From positions 3,581,919 through 3,645,918 of the forward strand of contig JASKMD010000028.1 in NCBI GenBank assembly GCA_030144725.1: a DNA stretch of 64,000 nucleotides. Direction: 5' to 3'. The DNA is from Haematococcus lacustris (taxonomy: Eukaryota > Chlorophyta > Chlorophyceae > Chlamydomonadales > Haematococcaceae). Positions 50,099-60,757 of the stretch are shown one piece after another (position 1 is the stretch's first letter; each line of letters begins with the position of its first letter). The notes under the pieces are model-generated. The model ran no database searches and was not told where the DNA came from. It was given only the letters and a program-made list of their open reading frames with translations. The translations under genes were made by a program, and so were the position numbers.

Positions 50099-50848
50099 AT
50101 GTCAGGGAGTGGGAGTAGGGCAAGAGAGCTGAAGGGTCCGTTAATTACTAGGGAATGCAGCAGGAGCCACATATGAGCCTCATTAAGATGCTGCAACCCT
50201 GCCCGTGCCCCAAGTAGAGTGTTTCATTGAGTACTGAGGAGATGCCAGCAGTTGTGCGCCCTGCCTGCTTTACCATTCAAGCATGCTAGCTGCCATGCCA
50301 GGCTAGGATTGGCGCAGAGCCAATGATCCTATAGTGTGTGAGTCTTTTGCCGTCCCAAGGTGGCTGTCCCAGAGGCTGGGTTCCTCCTGCGAGTCAACAC
50401 CAACACGCATCTCCGCGCACCTGTCGCGGGGCGGGGAGCAGTAGCTGCTGTACGTGTCTTCAAGTTTGCGCGAGGGACAGCAGCCAGGGACGTCGTCCCG
50501 CGTGCCCGGGGTAGCCATCGCAGATGCGGCAGATGGGCTGCACTGAGCATCCCGTCTGATTGCGAGTGCCGCTCGTCGTTGAGAGGTTTGGTGCTGGCTT
50601 TCACGGATCCGTGATGTTATGCGATGATGCGTGCACACGAGGCTTGTCGCACTTGTAAGCCTGCTGCCGCGACTGCTGCAACGATGCGATGCTGATCGCC
50701 GTCGCCGTACACGCCGCGCTCAATCCCAGCAAACCCCGGGTACTCCGGGGTCCATTGACCGATACCCGGAGGGGCCAATGCAGTATTGTGCATGTGTGAG
50801 GCAAACTAGCAAGTGGTCAGTGCAACAGCATGAGTAGCGGCAGCGGGC
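50099..50848. other. Region upstream of the helicase gene
   Basis: A - strand frame at 50329-50604 gives an Arg/Ala/Thr-rich peptide (RGTTSLAAVPRANLKTRTAA) that could be a targeting first exon. An overlapping frame starting MATPGTRDDVPGCCPSRKLE has a donor-like CGACAG|GTGCGC near 50419. Neither joins in phase to the exon at 50098-49892 by an obvious route, so the true 5' end is unresolved. A CCCCGGGTACTCCGGGG palindrome-like sequence lies at about 50735-50752. Confidence 0.3.
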
Positions 50849-51505
50849 AAGAGTCTCAAGGGCTGACTTGAGGTAGGTGTCGGCCACATCCGGCAGCCTA
50901 CGGGCGCTGTCAAGCCTGGCCGCTGTCTTGTACAACCAGTCAGGCAAGAGGGTTACATGGGCCAGTGGGATGGGAGCAGGCCGGGGCCCACTGGCCTGTC
51001 CATAGCTCCTGCACGGCTGCACAGTACACAACCACGTGAGGCTTAGCTGACACATGCCGTGACAGCTGTAAGTTGCTTGGGAAAGCTACAAATGCCCCAC
51101 AGCCCCGCGCCTAGCGGCACAATGACTTGGAAGATACGGAAGATCCAGGCTAAAGTAGCGGTCCGCAATGAGCCCTCAAGTAAGAGGTGGTGGGATGGCA
51201 TGAAGGGAAAGAGTTTTTGACTGTGCCATGCCTCACCTGGTGCCACCATGTCAGCAACCCTATGTGCCTTGTGTGCTTGACTGCAACTGGAGGGTGGGAT
51301 GGCTGAGGTGTCTATAAAGTGATGAGGACAACGTCTAGCAGTCGGTGGTCTTCTTTGGCACAGCTGGCATTGGCACCCAGGGAGGCTGGGGTACTGACGC
51401 GGTGCTGCGAGCTTGCTGCAAGGTGGTGTGCGAGCCCAGGTACAGAGACCAGCAGCTGGGCAGGATGGTGCTAGTCAATGATTACGCACTAGCCATGCCA
51501 GCCCG
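50849..51505 (-). repeat. Dispersed repeat R, copy 1
   Basis: About 90% identical to the split copy at 54309-54498 plus 57149-57588. It lies directly downstream (on the - strand) of the hAT-like transposase remnant and shares its last codons, so it is probably that element's 3' region. A - strand frame with LLPDWLYKTAARLDSA is conserved between copies, but the DNA is too similar to infer selection. Confidence 0.7.
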
Positions 51506-52136
51506 GAAGTGAACGGCCAGCAGCCCTGTGAGGAGCAGCGGTAGGCCTGCTGGCTGTAGTCCTTTGGGAATGCCATGGCTGAGGACATGCGCTCCTCCTC
51601 CACCGAACCTGGCGTCATAACCAGTGCAAGCTCTGCCAGCTTGATGTACTCGGAGATATCTGCCTTGATGATGGGTTGGCCAGCTAGGTAGCGCCACAAC
51701 TTGGTCTGCTTGGCTGGGTCGGCAGCTGCTGAGCTGAGCACTACACGGTGCTCAGCTTGGCTGCACATGACCTCCACAGACCTGATTGTTGGGTAGATAG
51801 CTTGTGCTGGTCCAACAAGGCTGGCACCCGTTGGCCATTGGCCAGCGTCGCTCTCATGCATCACGGGCCTTGACAATGGCCTGGCACATGCAAGAACTAG
51901 CCCTTTGGCATGCTCCAGTGTGAGGAAGCGACTGCTTAGGTCTCGCACCGTTGCGGCTGCTGTTGCTGCCAGCTTCTGCTTGGCACCATCGCCGTGCTGC
52001 TGGAAGTCACTGGCTGGCACTGGAGCAGCCCGGTGCTCCCTTGAGGGGATAGGGGGTACAGCTTTACCAGCACACTGCCTAGCTCAACCGCTGCATTCTT
52101 CTCCTCCTCTTCAAGCTCAAAGGACGTTGTCTCCAT
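51475..52136 (-). pseudogene. hAT-like transposase C-terminal fragment
   Basis: The - strand frame 52020-51475 reads RDLSSRFLTLEHAKGLVLAC, later QTKLWRYLAGQPIIKADISE and then LALVMTPGSVEEERMSSAM. The last part fits the hAT dimerisation signature (small hydrophobics, P-x-S-x-x-x-E-R-x-x-S). An overlapping frame upstream (52136-51936, METTSFELEEEEKNAAVELG) is offset by a frameshift within the shared segment near 52020. No DDE region was identified, so this is a fragment. The family assignment rests on one short motif. Confidence 0.5.
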
Positions 52137-52637
52137 GTCTGCCGCGGCTGCTGCCCAACTTCACTGTCACTGTCAGCCGCATCTGCCCGCCCTGCCATGC
52201 TGCCGTCCCTATGCGGCTGCAAAGCCAGGGAGCAGAGCTGTTGTACACCATGCAGCTGCCAGGTCCTGCCACACAGGCAAAGGCAATTAGCCCAGAAACG
52301 TCCATTGAAACCAATTGAACATGACAGTGAGCATGTTGGCAGTATGAGCTACCCCCTGCATGAGATCCTCTCCAAAGTTGGCACGGCTATGGCACAGCAG
52401 GCTGAGCTGGTCAAGCTAGCGGAGAAGGGGCAACAGCCTGCAGGAAGCCAGAAGTGTAGGGAGGTTTGTAATGAGGCTGCATGGAGGCTGAGTGAGATTA
52501 TAACTCAATCACCAAATGTCACACACCATCCACTCTGCTGGCTTACGCAGGCTCAGCCTACACGACGCCACAGCCCTCCCTATTGCTTGACCCTTCAGCC
52601 CACAAGCTCTTGCAGAAATGCTGATTGATGTTTCCTA
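52137..52637. other. Repeat DNA between the hAT remnant and the LINE fragment
   Basis: A + strand frame includes SKVGTAMAQQAELVKLAEKG and a short helical continuation. It has no clear start, no family resemblance and no splice support. It may be internal sequence of one of the neighbouring transposons. Confidence 0.25.
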
Positions 52638-52966
52638 CAGCTCCAGTCGAAAGCACGCACGAGCTTAACTAGGTTCAGGTTAGGCAACAGCGGTTTGGGA
52701 GTGGAGAAGGCTCGGTTTGGGGGGGTAACTTTCATTGATCGCACATGCACCAGATGCACGGAAGGGGTAGTGGATGACGCCATGCATATTATCTTTAAGT
52801 GCACTGCCACGAGTTCCATCAGGGAGCATCCGGAGTTTGCCATGACTTTACAGAACAGTAATGAGAATTTGCATGACTTCATGTTGAGCCAAGGTGCACC
52901 TTTGTTTGTGCACCTTGCTTTGAAGTGCGTTACAGAAAGTCCCGAACCCCTAGAGGGGGAGGGCGG
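52638..52966 (+). pseudogene. 3' end of a LINE reverse transcriptase ORF (C-terminal zinc-knuckle)
   Basis: The frame reads ARTSLTRFRLGNSGLGVEKA, then RFGGVTFIDRTCTRC and DDAMHIIFKC. The pattern R-LTRFRLG...R-x-C-x-x-C...D-x-x-H-x-x-F-x-C matches the zf-RVT-like tail of green-algal non-LTR retrotransposons. The reverse transcriptase domain is absent, so this is an isolated 3' fragment or chance truncation. The frame runs straight into the CCCCG satellite. Confidence 0.65.
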
Positions 52967-54308
52967 CCGCCCCGCCCCGCCCCGCCCCGCCCCGCCCCGC
53001 CCCGCCCCGCCCCGCCCCGCCCCGCCCCGCCCCGCCCCGCCCCGCCCCGCCCCGCCCCGCCCCGCCCCGCCCCGCCCCGCCCCGCCCCGCCCCGCCCCGC
53101 CCCGCCCCGCCCCGCCCCGCCCCGCCCCGCCCCGCCCCGCCCCGCCCCGCCCCGCCCCGCCCCGCCCCGCCCCGCCCCGCCCCGCCCCGCCCCGCCCCGC
53201 CCCGCCCCGCCCCGCCCCGCCCCGCCCCGCCCCGCCCCGCCCCGCCCCGCCCCGCCCCGCCCCGCCCCGCCCCGCCCCGCCCCGCCCCGCCCCGCCCCGC
53301 CCCGCCCCGCCCCGCCCCGCCCCGCCCCGCCCCGCCCCGCCCCGCCCCGCCCCGCCCCGCCCCGCCCCGCCCCGCCCCGCCCCGCCCCGCCCCGCCCCGC
53401 CCCGCCCCGCCCCGCCCCGCCCCGCCCCGCCCCGCCCCGCCCCGCCCCGCCCCGCCCCGCCCCGCCCCGCCCCGCCCCGCCCCGCCCCGCCCCGCCCCGC
53501 CCCGCCCCGCCCCGCCCCGCCCCGCCCCGCCCCGCCCCGCCCCGCCCCGCCCCGCCCCGCCCCGCCCCGCCCCGCCCCGCCCCGCCCCGCCCCGCCCCGC
53601 CCCGCCCCGCCCCGCCCCGCCCCGCCCCGCCCCGCCCCGCCCCGCCCCGCCCCGCCCCGCCCCGCCCCGCCCCGCCCCGCCCCGCCCCGCCCCGCCCCGC
53701 CCCGCCCCGCCCCGCCCCGCCCCGCCCCGCCCCGCCCCGCCCCGCCCCGCCCCGCCCCGCCCCGCCCCGCCCCGCCCCGCCCCGCCCCGCCCCGCCCCGC
53801 CCCGCCCCGCCCCGCCCCGCCCCGCCCCGCCCCGCCCCGCCCCGCCCCGCCCCGCCCCGCCCCGCCCCGCCCCGCCCCGCCCCGCCCCGCCCCGCCCCGC
53901 CCCGCCCCGCCCCGCCCCGCCCCGCCCCGCCCCGCCCCGCCCCGCCCCGCCCCGCCCCGCCCCGCCCCGCCCCGCCCCGCCCCGCCCCGCCCCGCCCCGC
54001 CCCGCCCCGCCCCGCCCCGCCCCGCCCCGCCCCGCCCCGCCCCGCCCCGCCCCGCCCCGCCCCGCCCCGCCCCGCCCCGCCCCGCCCCGCCCCGCCCCGC
54101 CCCGCCCCGCCCCGCCCCGCCCCGCCCCGCCCCGCCCCGCCCCGCCCCGCCCCGCCCCGCCCCGCCCCGCCCCGCCCCGCCCCGCCCCGCCCCGCCCCGC
54201 CCCGCCCCGCCCCGCCCCGCCCCGCCCCGCCCCGCCCCGCCCCGCCCCGCCCCGCCCCGCCCCGCCCCGCCCCGCCCCGCCCCGCCCCGCCCCGCCCCGC
54301 CCCGCCCC
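52967..54308. repeat. Perfect CCCCG pentanucleotide satellite, 1342 bp
   Basis: About 268 units without a visible interruption. It has no stop in any frame, so the very long Pro-Ala-Arg and Gly-Ala-Arg frames across it are artefacts. It is bounded on the left by the LINE fragment and on the right by repeat R. Sequencing and assembly of such arrays is error-prone, so the length is uncertain. Confidence 0.97.
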
Positions 54309-54498
54309 AGAGTCTAAAGGGCTGACTTGAGGTAGGTGTCGGCCACATCCGGCAGCCTATGGGCGCTGTCAAGCCTGGCAGCTGTCTTGTACAACCAGTC
54401 AGGCAAGAGGCTTGCATGGGCCACTAGGATGGGAGCAGGCAGCGGCCCACTGGCCTGTCCATAGCTCATGCACGGCTGCACAGTAGACAACCACGTGA
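54309..54498 (-). repeat. Repeat R, copy 2, left part
   Basis: About 92% identical to 50849-51037. It is interrupted at CGTGA (54494-54498) by the LTR element, and the matching continuation resumes at 57149 after the 3' LTR. Confidence 0.85.
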
Positions 54499-54688
54499 TG
54501 TTACGTGACCATGCTGAGTAAGATCGCATGCGGCCGAATATCTGAAAGGTCTCAAGTGACATGACAAGTCCCCTGTGAGAAATGTGTGAGTGGTGAGGTG
54601 TTCTGAGGCTGGGTTCGATACCCAGGCAGATGGACTACGCCCTGATCTGTGTAGGCACACTTGGAACACCATTGCCACGAACGCAACA
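54499..54688 (+). repeat. 5' LTR (190 bp)
   Basis: Identical by eye to the 3' LTR. It contains GGGTTCGATACCCAGG, which resembles a tRNA T-arm sequence, at about 54611-54626. Zero divergence suggests a recent insertion or recent gene conversion. Confidence 0.92.
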
Positions 54689-54712
54689 CGTGAGGCTTAG
54701 CTGACACATGCC

Positions 54713-55309
54713 GTGACAGCTGTAAATTGCTTGGGAAGCTACAAACGTCCCACAATGACCTGGAACAATGACTTGGAAGATATGGAACGAGGTGCTGACC
54801 TGCCAGGACCGCCATTGGATGAGTCTATACCAGTGTTCCAGGAGGGATCCCTGTGTAAGAAACTTACCCTGGCGTGTGCACCAACTGAGGCTCTCTTTGA
54901 CAAAGCTGAAACGCTACAGCTGCCCTTCATGTATGTGGGCCGTTTTGGAGGCAGACCATGCCTGATTATGATGGACACGGGCGCTACCTTCAGTATCATC
55001 AGTGAACAGTGGCTGGAAAAGCACAAGATAAGTCCAGCTGATGCTACCCTGGAGCGGGGAGTCATGGCGCCAACATCAGTGCTGACTGCTAACAATGAGC
55101 GTGTGGTGCTGAAAGAGAAGAGGACAGGCCTGCTGGAGATACAGAAAAGCAAGACCACCCTAATGGCCAGAGTTATGCCCAGAGTGATTGAAGGCGTCGA
55201 CTTAATTCTGGGATCGGACTGGTTGTACGTCCACGACGTGGTGATGAAACCGAAACACGGGGTGTGCACGTTGCTGTCGCCTGAGGGCAACAGAGCAACA
55301 AGAGGCTAG
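54713..55309 (+). pseudogene. Retrotransposon aspartic protease fragment
   Basis: Contains the active-site motif IMMDTGATFSIIS and later GVDLILGSDWLYVHDVVMKP, the second hydrophobic strand and the ILG-x-DW box typical of Ty3/gypsy proteases. The frame stops at 55307-55309. The first 25 or so codons come from the repeat-R segment and are not part of the original polyprotein. The upstream gag is absent. Confidence 0.8.
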
Positions 55310-56831
55310 TGACGGGTCAGACCCCACGACGCTGCTGCAAGCAGTTAGGCGGGCCTACGGGGCGGACAAGCGGTTTGACGAGGCTGCCTTCACCTCGAAG
55401 CTACACCGGCTGGAGGGGCTGTGGCTCAAAGAGCGTGGCCAGGTGGTGGTGCCTAATGATGAGAAGCTGAGGAGGAGAGTGATACACACCATGCACGATG
55501 CCAAGTCTGCGGGTCACTTGGGCATGACGAAGACCCTCGAGCAAGTGACACGCTATTTTGACTAGCAGGGTGTGTCAGAGGCTGTCAAGCACTACGTACG
55601 CACCTGCCACTCGTGCCAACTAAACAAGTCCAGCGCCCAGAAGCCGGCCGGCAAGCTGCAGCCGCTGCCCATCCCCTTAAGGCCTTGGGGCTCCGTGTCG
55701 CTTGACCTCATTGTAAAGCTCCCTGCAAGTGGACCAGCCAAGCATGATTCAATCTTAGTGATTGTGGACCGGCTGACCAAAATGGTGCACCTGGCTAGGA
55801 CTTGGGAGCGCATGACGGCGGTACAATATGCCAAGCTCTTTGTCGACAATGTGTTTCGGCTACACGGCTGGCCGGACAGCATTGTGAGTGACAGGGGACC
55901 TAACCTGAACAACAACAGGTTCTTTCTTGAGCTGGCGGCGCTGCTCCAGGTGGACCTGGACCTATCGAGTGCTTACCACCCCCAGACGGATGGTCAGACA
56001 GAACGCATGAACCGGGTGATAGAGGAGATGCTAAGGCATTACATCAGGCCCGACCAGAAGGACTGGGCGGAACACTTACCCCTCGTCGAATTCGCCATCA
56101 ACAATGCCAAGCAGGAGTCAACCCGTTGCACGCCCTTCTACCTAAACTACGGCTACCATCCGCGAGTGGCTGAGCTGCTGGACCTGCCCCAGAAAGTGCC
56201 GCAGGCGCACGGGTTCGTGGCCAATGCGAGGCAAGCGGTGGAGCAGGCCAGGCAATGCCTAGCCCGAGCGCAGAAGCGGATGAAGGCCTACGAGGATACC
56301 AAGCGGCGTGACGCGGTGTTTGAACCTGGCGACATGGTGTTGCTGAGCACACAAAACATGAGGGGCAGAGTGGGCCAGCCTGGTGCCAGAAAGCTGAAGC
56401 CACGCTATGTCGGTCCTTTCCGAGTTGAGTACATGGTGGGCAGAGCAGCAGTGAAGCTGGACCTGCCTGAGGAGTGGTCTCGGATCCATAACGTGTTCCA
56501 TGTGTCCCTAGTGAAGCCTTACAGGACCTACGATGCCTCCGATCAGGTGCCTGGGCATGCAGGTCCACCCCCACTGCAGTGGCTAGATGGAGAGCCAGAG
56601 TACAAGGTGGAGGAGGTGGTGGATCACAGGCTGGCCAAGAGCCAAGGCAAGCGGGGTAGCAAGCCCAAGAAGAGGCAGTTGGAGTTCCTGGTCAAGTGGC
56701 AGGGCCATGGGGACGAGCACAACACGTGGGAGTCCAGGTCACAGCTGGTGGGGTGCCAGGAGATGTTGACTGCCTACCTACAGAAGCTCGGTTTGGAGGC
56801 TGATACGGCTGAGGCTGAGGCGGTGGGCTGA
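55310..56831 (+). pseudogene. Integrase with C-terminal chromodomain (nonsense codon in zinc-binding domain)
   Basis: The frame reads LEGLWLKERGQVVVP, the H-H part HTMHDAKSAGHLG, a TAG at 55563-55565 where the family normally has Trp, then VRTCHSCQLNK. The catalytic core shows D in VSLDLIVKLP, D in DRGPNLNNN and E in TERMNRVIEE. The C-terminal part has GDMVLLST and a GPF-VEY module. A chromodomain follows (YKVEEVVDHRLAK, then EFLVKWQGHGDEHNTWES). The open stretch is 55572-56831. This identifies a chromovirus. The stop and the lost reverse transcriptase make it defective. Confidence 0.9.
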
Positions 56832-56958
56832 TGTGAGGAGGCCATGAAAGGAACTCAGACACCTAGCGCTAGTGTGGGCGCGAGTGACGGCACAATGTGC
56901 CTGAGCGGGGCAACACCACGGTGGTCAGCTGAGTGCAGCTGAGCCAGGTGGGGGGGAA

Positions 56959-57148
56959 TGTTACGTGACCATGCTGAGTAAGATCGCATGCGGCCGAATA
57001 TCTGAAAGGTCTCAAGTGACATGACAAGTCCCCTGTGAGAAATGTGTGAGTGGTGAGGTGTTCTGAGGCTGGGTTCGATACCCAGGCAGATGGACTACGC
57101 CCTGATCTGTGTAGGCACACTTGGAACACCATTGCCACGAACGCAACA
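56959..57148 (+). repeat. 3' LTR (190 bp)
   Basis: Begins directly after the polypurine tract and ends at GCAACA before the target duplication CGTGA. Confidence 0.92.
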
Positions 57149-57588
57149 CGTGAGGCTTAGCTGACACATGCCGTGACAGCTGTAAATTGCTTGGGAAGCT
57201 ACAAACGTCCCACAATGACCTGGAACAATGACTTGGAAGATATGGAAGAGCCAAGCAAAAGCAGCTCTGCACTTAGCCCTCAAGTAGGAGGTGGTGGGAT
57301 GGCATGAAGGGAAAGAGTAGTCGACTGCGCCATGCCTCACCTGGTGCCACCATGTCAGCAACCCTATGTGCCTTGTGTGCTTGACTGCAGCTGGAGGGTG
57401 GGACGGCTGAGGTGCCTAGAAAGCGATGAGGACAATGTCAAGCAGCTGGCATTGGCACCTAGGGAGGCTGGGGTGCTGACGCAGTGCTGTGAGCTTGCTG
57501 CAAGATGGTGTGCAGGCCCAGGGGCAGAAAACAGCAGCTGGGCAGGGTGGTGCTAGTCAATGATTCCGCACTAGCCTTGGCAGCCAGG
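57149..57588 (-). repeat. Repeat R, copy 2, right part
   Basis: Continues the left part (54309-54498) after the LTR element. It matches copy 1 up to about GCACTAGCCTTGGCAGCC, after which the sequence becomes LINE reverse transcriptase. Confidence 0.8.
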
Positions 57589-58788
57589 TTCGGGAAAGCC
57601 ATGGCCCCAGCCATCGGCAGGGAACAATCTGCCTTCCTCCCCGGCCGTCGGATAGAGGATAACATCAACACCACCTCCCTTCTTCCCCACGCCCTCCAGA
57701 GTCAAGGGCTCTCAGCAGCCAACATCTACCTCGACATAGCCAAGGCCTTTGACACGGTAGACCGGCCCTTCCTCTACACCCTTATGCACACCTTGGGAGC
57801 CTCGGACGGGATGGTTAACTGGGCTCGGATCCTCCTTCACAACACCCAGGCTGCTACCCACGTCAACGGCACAGACTCACCCCTTTTCACCTGGTCCGCG
57901 GGCGTCCGACAAGGCTGCCCCCTCTCACCCCTCCTTTACCTCTTCGTGGCTCAAGGGTTCGCCTCCTGGCTCATCTCCCACCCACAGCTAGGCGTGCGGA
58001 TCGGAGGCTCTCGGCTGGTCTGCACTTTCTACGCTGACGATACCCAGATTCACCAAGGCGACCTCACAGACCCTGCCCTCTCCACCCTCTCCCTTGCTCT
58101 CACTACCTTTGGAGACGCTTCGGGGCAACGGGTAAATACAGACAAATCCTCTGCTGTCCTCATTGGCGTCCCCCTCCCCTCTCCCCCCACCCATCTGGCT
58201 GGCATCCCTGTCCATCACTCCGCCACTTCCCTTGGCATCCAACAGGCCAACCCTACCCTCTCTTCCACCACCCCTCGCCACACCAGAGCCACCCGAGCCT
58301 CTCTAAGACCTCCAAACACCTTCTCCCCTCACCCCGACCCAGCTACCTCCTCAGCCTGGGAGGAGCGCCTAAGGCAAGCCACCAAACACCTCCACCGTCT
58401 CAACGGCCTCCCCCTCTCTACCATGGGCAAGGGCATCGCCTCCTCCACCTATGCCCTTAGCACCTTCCTCTACCACGCCGAATTCTCGGGCCTACCACCT
58501 ACTCTCCCTACCTTCACCCATTCTCTCTACCGCATTGTGGCCAAGCACCTCCCTTACCCCCTAGCCATGGGCCGTCCTGCTGACGGAGGTTTTGGCCTCC
58601 TACCTCTAAGAGAACACATCCAGGCTCGGCACGCCGCCATGCCTACACGGCTTCTACACCACCTCATCAATGACCACACCTACTCCACCCTTCCCTCCCC
58701 GTCCCCCCCACCAGCCAATCCCACCCTTCACCCCCCCCCCCATTACCCGCCCTACACCTACCCGCCCCTTCCTCTCTTTTATGTATAG
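57505..58788 (+). pseudogene. LINE reverse transcriptase, 5'-truncated
   Basis: From RFGKAMAPAIGREQ on, the frame matches non-LTR reverse transcriptases: QSAFLPGRRIEDNI (block 2), ANIYLDIAKAFDTVDRPFLY (block 3 with catalytic Asp), GVRQGCPLSPLLYL (block 4), and VCTFYADDTQI (block 5 with YADD). A thumb-like region follows, with AWEERLRQATKHLHRLNGLP. The first 28 codons come from repeat R. The endonuclease and block 1 are absent. The ORF's last residues are low-complexity Pro-rich and end at a stop inside the target duplication. Confidence 0.88.
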
Positions 58789-58914
58789 TATAATGTCGGA
58801 GGCCGAGCTGTTACGCAACTTGAGACCTGGCCGAGACTGTTATTTGGACGTGAACAGCGCTGGCCGAGACATTATGCGATATCCCTATACATTACTTTTG
58901 CTGTCTGCGCTTTT

Positions 58915-59045
58915 CCCGTAAATGTGTGCAAGTCGTGCACTTCTTCTGTAAATGTCTGCACTTTTCCCGTAAATGTGTGCAAGTCGTGCACTTTTTCAGT
59001 AAATGTGTGCAAGTCGTGCACTTTTCCTGTAATTGTTTGCAAGTC
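58915..59045. repeat. Minisatellite of about 30-bp units
   Basis: Units with AAATGTGTGCAAGTCGTGCA and CTTTTCCCGT repeat four to five times near the left end of the 2.1-kb insertion. Subterminal repeats of this kind are common in hAT-like elements, which is consistent but not diagnostic. Confidence 0.8.
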
Positions 59046-59113
59046 ACCCCCTTTTCACTCTTTACTTTAGGACAAACTTTCAGCCGCAACCTCACCCATA
59101 CCAACCTGCCCAC

Positions 59114-60258
59114 CAGCCAAGATGACCGACGACGACGACGACCAATGCGGCAGTGATAACGACTTCGAGATACCAACATATAACCTTCTTCCGCCTCCGC
59201 TAGAGGTCGCAACAACACGTTTGGCAGCTACGAGGCTTGACGGTGAGACGCGTTGACGGACCTTAGCGTTGACCTCCTTTTGACTTGCATCATTTGACTA
59301 GTAGCACCACGTCCGTTGCGCAACAGGGTCCCCGGAGAACAAAGTGGCTGGGCAGCCTAACACCGCTGTTGCAGCTGTCGCAGAAGCTCGCTGATGCAGA
59401 TTGCGTCCCAAACCGGCCACGCAGCCCCAACCGGCCATTGCATTTGAGGCAATGGAGCCTCGACGCTCTGGTCGCCTATCTGGCCAAGCAGGTAAAATTG
59501 GCTTGCAAGTGTCGTATCGTCGTCTCATGCAACTGTGAAATTGTGGACCATAACCATTGTGTCCAGATCCTTAGCAGGGTTTTTAAGCCCCTGACATTGT
59601 GGACTTGGCAATCCGCAGCAAGGCAGCACTAGCAACCATGATCAAGAACATGAGTCAGCTGAACACCAGCTATAGCATGCTGGAGTTCTTCTTCACATGC
59701 CTTGTCATGTCCTGCATTGCTATCCCGCCTTTGCCACCCTCATACTTTAGGTGGTGAACAAGCAAAACCTTGCTGCAGCTGCTGCTGCCTTGTTGATGTT
59801 GTTGTTGCCCTCCTGCTGCTGCTGCTGCCCGGCTGCTGCTGCTGCCCGGCTGTTGCTTCCCTGCTGTTGCTGCCCCGCTGCTGCTGCTGCCCGGCTGCTG
59901 TTGCTGCCCGGCTGCTGCTGCTGCCGCCCGGCTGCTGCTGCTGCTGCTTCCCTGCTGCTGTTGCTGCTACTGCTGCCAGGCTGCTGCTGCTGCTGCCCGG
60001 CTGCTTCTGCTGCCCTGCCGCTGCTGTTGCCGCCCTGCTGCTGCTGCTGCCCGGCTGCTGCTGCTGCCCGGCTGCTGCTGCTTCCCGGCTGTTGCTGCTA
60101 CAGTTGTTGCCCTCCTGCTGCTGCTGCTGCCCTACTGTTACTGCCCTTCTGCTGCTGCTGCTGCCCTGCTGCCGCCCCGCTACTGCTGCTGCCCGGCTGC
60201 TGCTGCTGCTTCCCGGCTGCTGCTGATGCTACTGCCCTGCTGCTGCTACTGCTGCCCG

Positions 60259-60290
<32 letters not shown>

Positions 60291-60757
60291 CCGGCTGCTT
60301 CTGCTGCTCTGCCGCTGCTGTTGCCGCCCTGCTGCCCTGCTGCTGCTGCTGCTGCCCGGCTGCTGCTGCTACTATTGTTGCCCTCCTGCTGCTGCTGCTG
60401 CCCTGCTGTTACTGCCCTGCTGCTGCCACTGCCCGGCTGCTGCTGCCGCTGCTACTCCCGCTGTTGCTGGCCTGGCGGCGGTGTCCCTGGCAGTTGGCCT
60501 GGCGTCGTGCTTGCAAGCAGCCACCCTGCCCACCCTTGGCAGCCCGGGTCTGCCCAACTGGTCGGCAAGGCAAGCGGGCAGCATGTTGCTGCTCCTCCTG
60601 GCTACGGGTAATGGCGGCCTTTGAACCCCTATGCGACACCCAACATCACCCGCAAGCAGCGCAACGCCTAGATGACTTCCACGCCCACGCAGCAGCTGGC
60701 AAGGCTCTGAAGATGAAGCTTCTGGCAGCTGCTGCCGCTTATTTATGGTTACTATAA
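59114..60757 (+). CDS. Gene-like segment inside the insertion (tentative, function unknown)
   Basis: Possible first exon from 59114 (MTDDDDDQCGSDNDFEIPTY). A second, 59328-59490, ends LDALVAYLAKQ before GTAAAA. A separate coding-like stretch is NMSQLNTSYSMLEFFFTCLV (near 59650-59710). After the CTG-rich tract a final frame reads MAAFEPLCDTQHHPQAAQ and ends in stop at 60757. The second exon could join in phase to VVNKQNLAAAAAAL at 59752, but not all exons join cleanly. It may be a captured, decaying host gene or the element's own ORF. I do not recognise any domain. Confidence 0.25.
59790..60470. repeat. Imperfect CTG-rich trinucleotide tract
   Basis: About 0.7 kb of CTG runs broken by CCCGG, CCCTG and TTGCC. 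It encodes Leu/Cys/Ala homopolymer mixtures on + and Ala/Gln/Ser on -. Open frames across it carry little weight. Confidence 0.9.

Larger units (their letters stand above)
54499..57148 (+). mobile_element. Internally deleted Ty3/gypsy chromovirus-type LTR retrotransposon
   Basis: Identical 190-bp LTRs at 54499-54688 and 56959-57148 begin TGTTACG and end GCAACA. They are flanked by the 5-bp target duplication CGTGA (54494-54498 and 57149-57153). A polypurine tract (GGTGGGGGGGAA) ends at 56958. The interior encodes an aspartic protease, then an integrase with chromodomain. The gag, reverse transcriptase and RNase H regions are missing, so it is non-autonomous. Unexpectedly, 54689-54787 after the 5' LTR is a copy of the target repeat R, not element sequence (see findings). 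Confidence 0.9.

Noticed and set aside
52695..54417. Very long Pro-Ala-Arg and Gly-Ala-Arg frames across the CCCCG array
   Set aside because: A pentanucleotide without stops is open in all frames; the real signal is only the short LINE tail before it.
57505..57588. Repeat R as genuine block 1 of the LINE reverse transcriptase (VLVNDSALALAARFGK)
   Set aside because: The same DNA occurs at 51430-51505 without any reverse transcriptase after it, so the junction is a fusion and the resemblance to block 1 is probably chance.
59702..60639. Leu/Cys/Ala-rich frames over the CTG tract, looking like membrane proteins
   Set aside because: Hydrophobicity follows from CTG and GCC codons of the tract; no conserved flanking sequence in the same frame.
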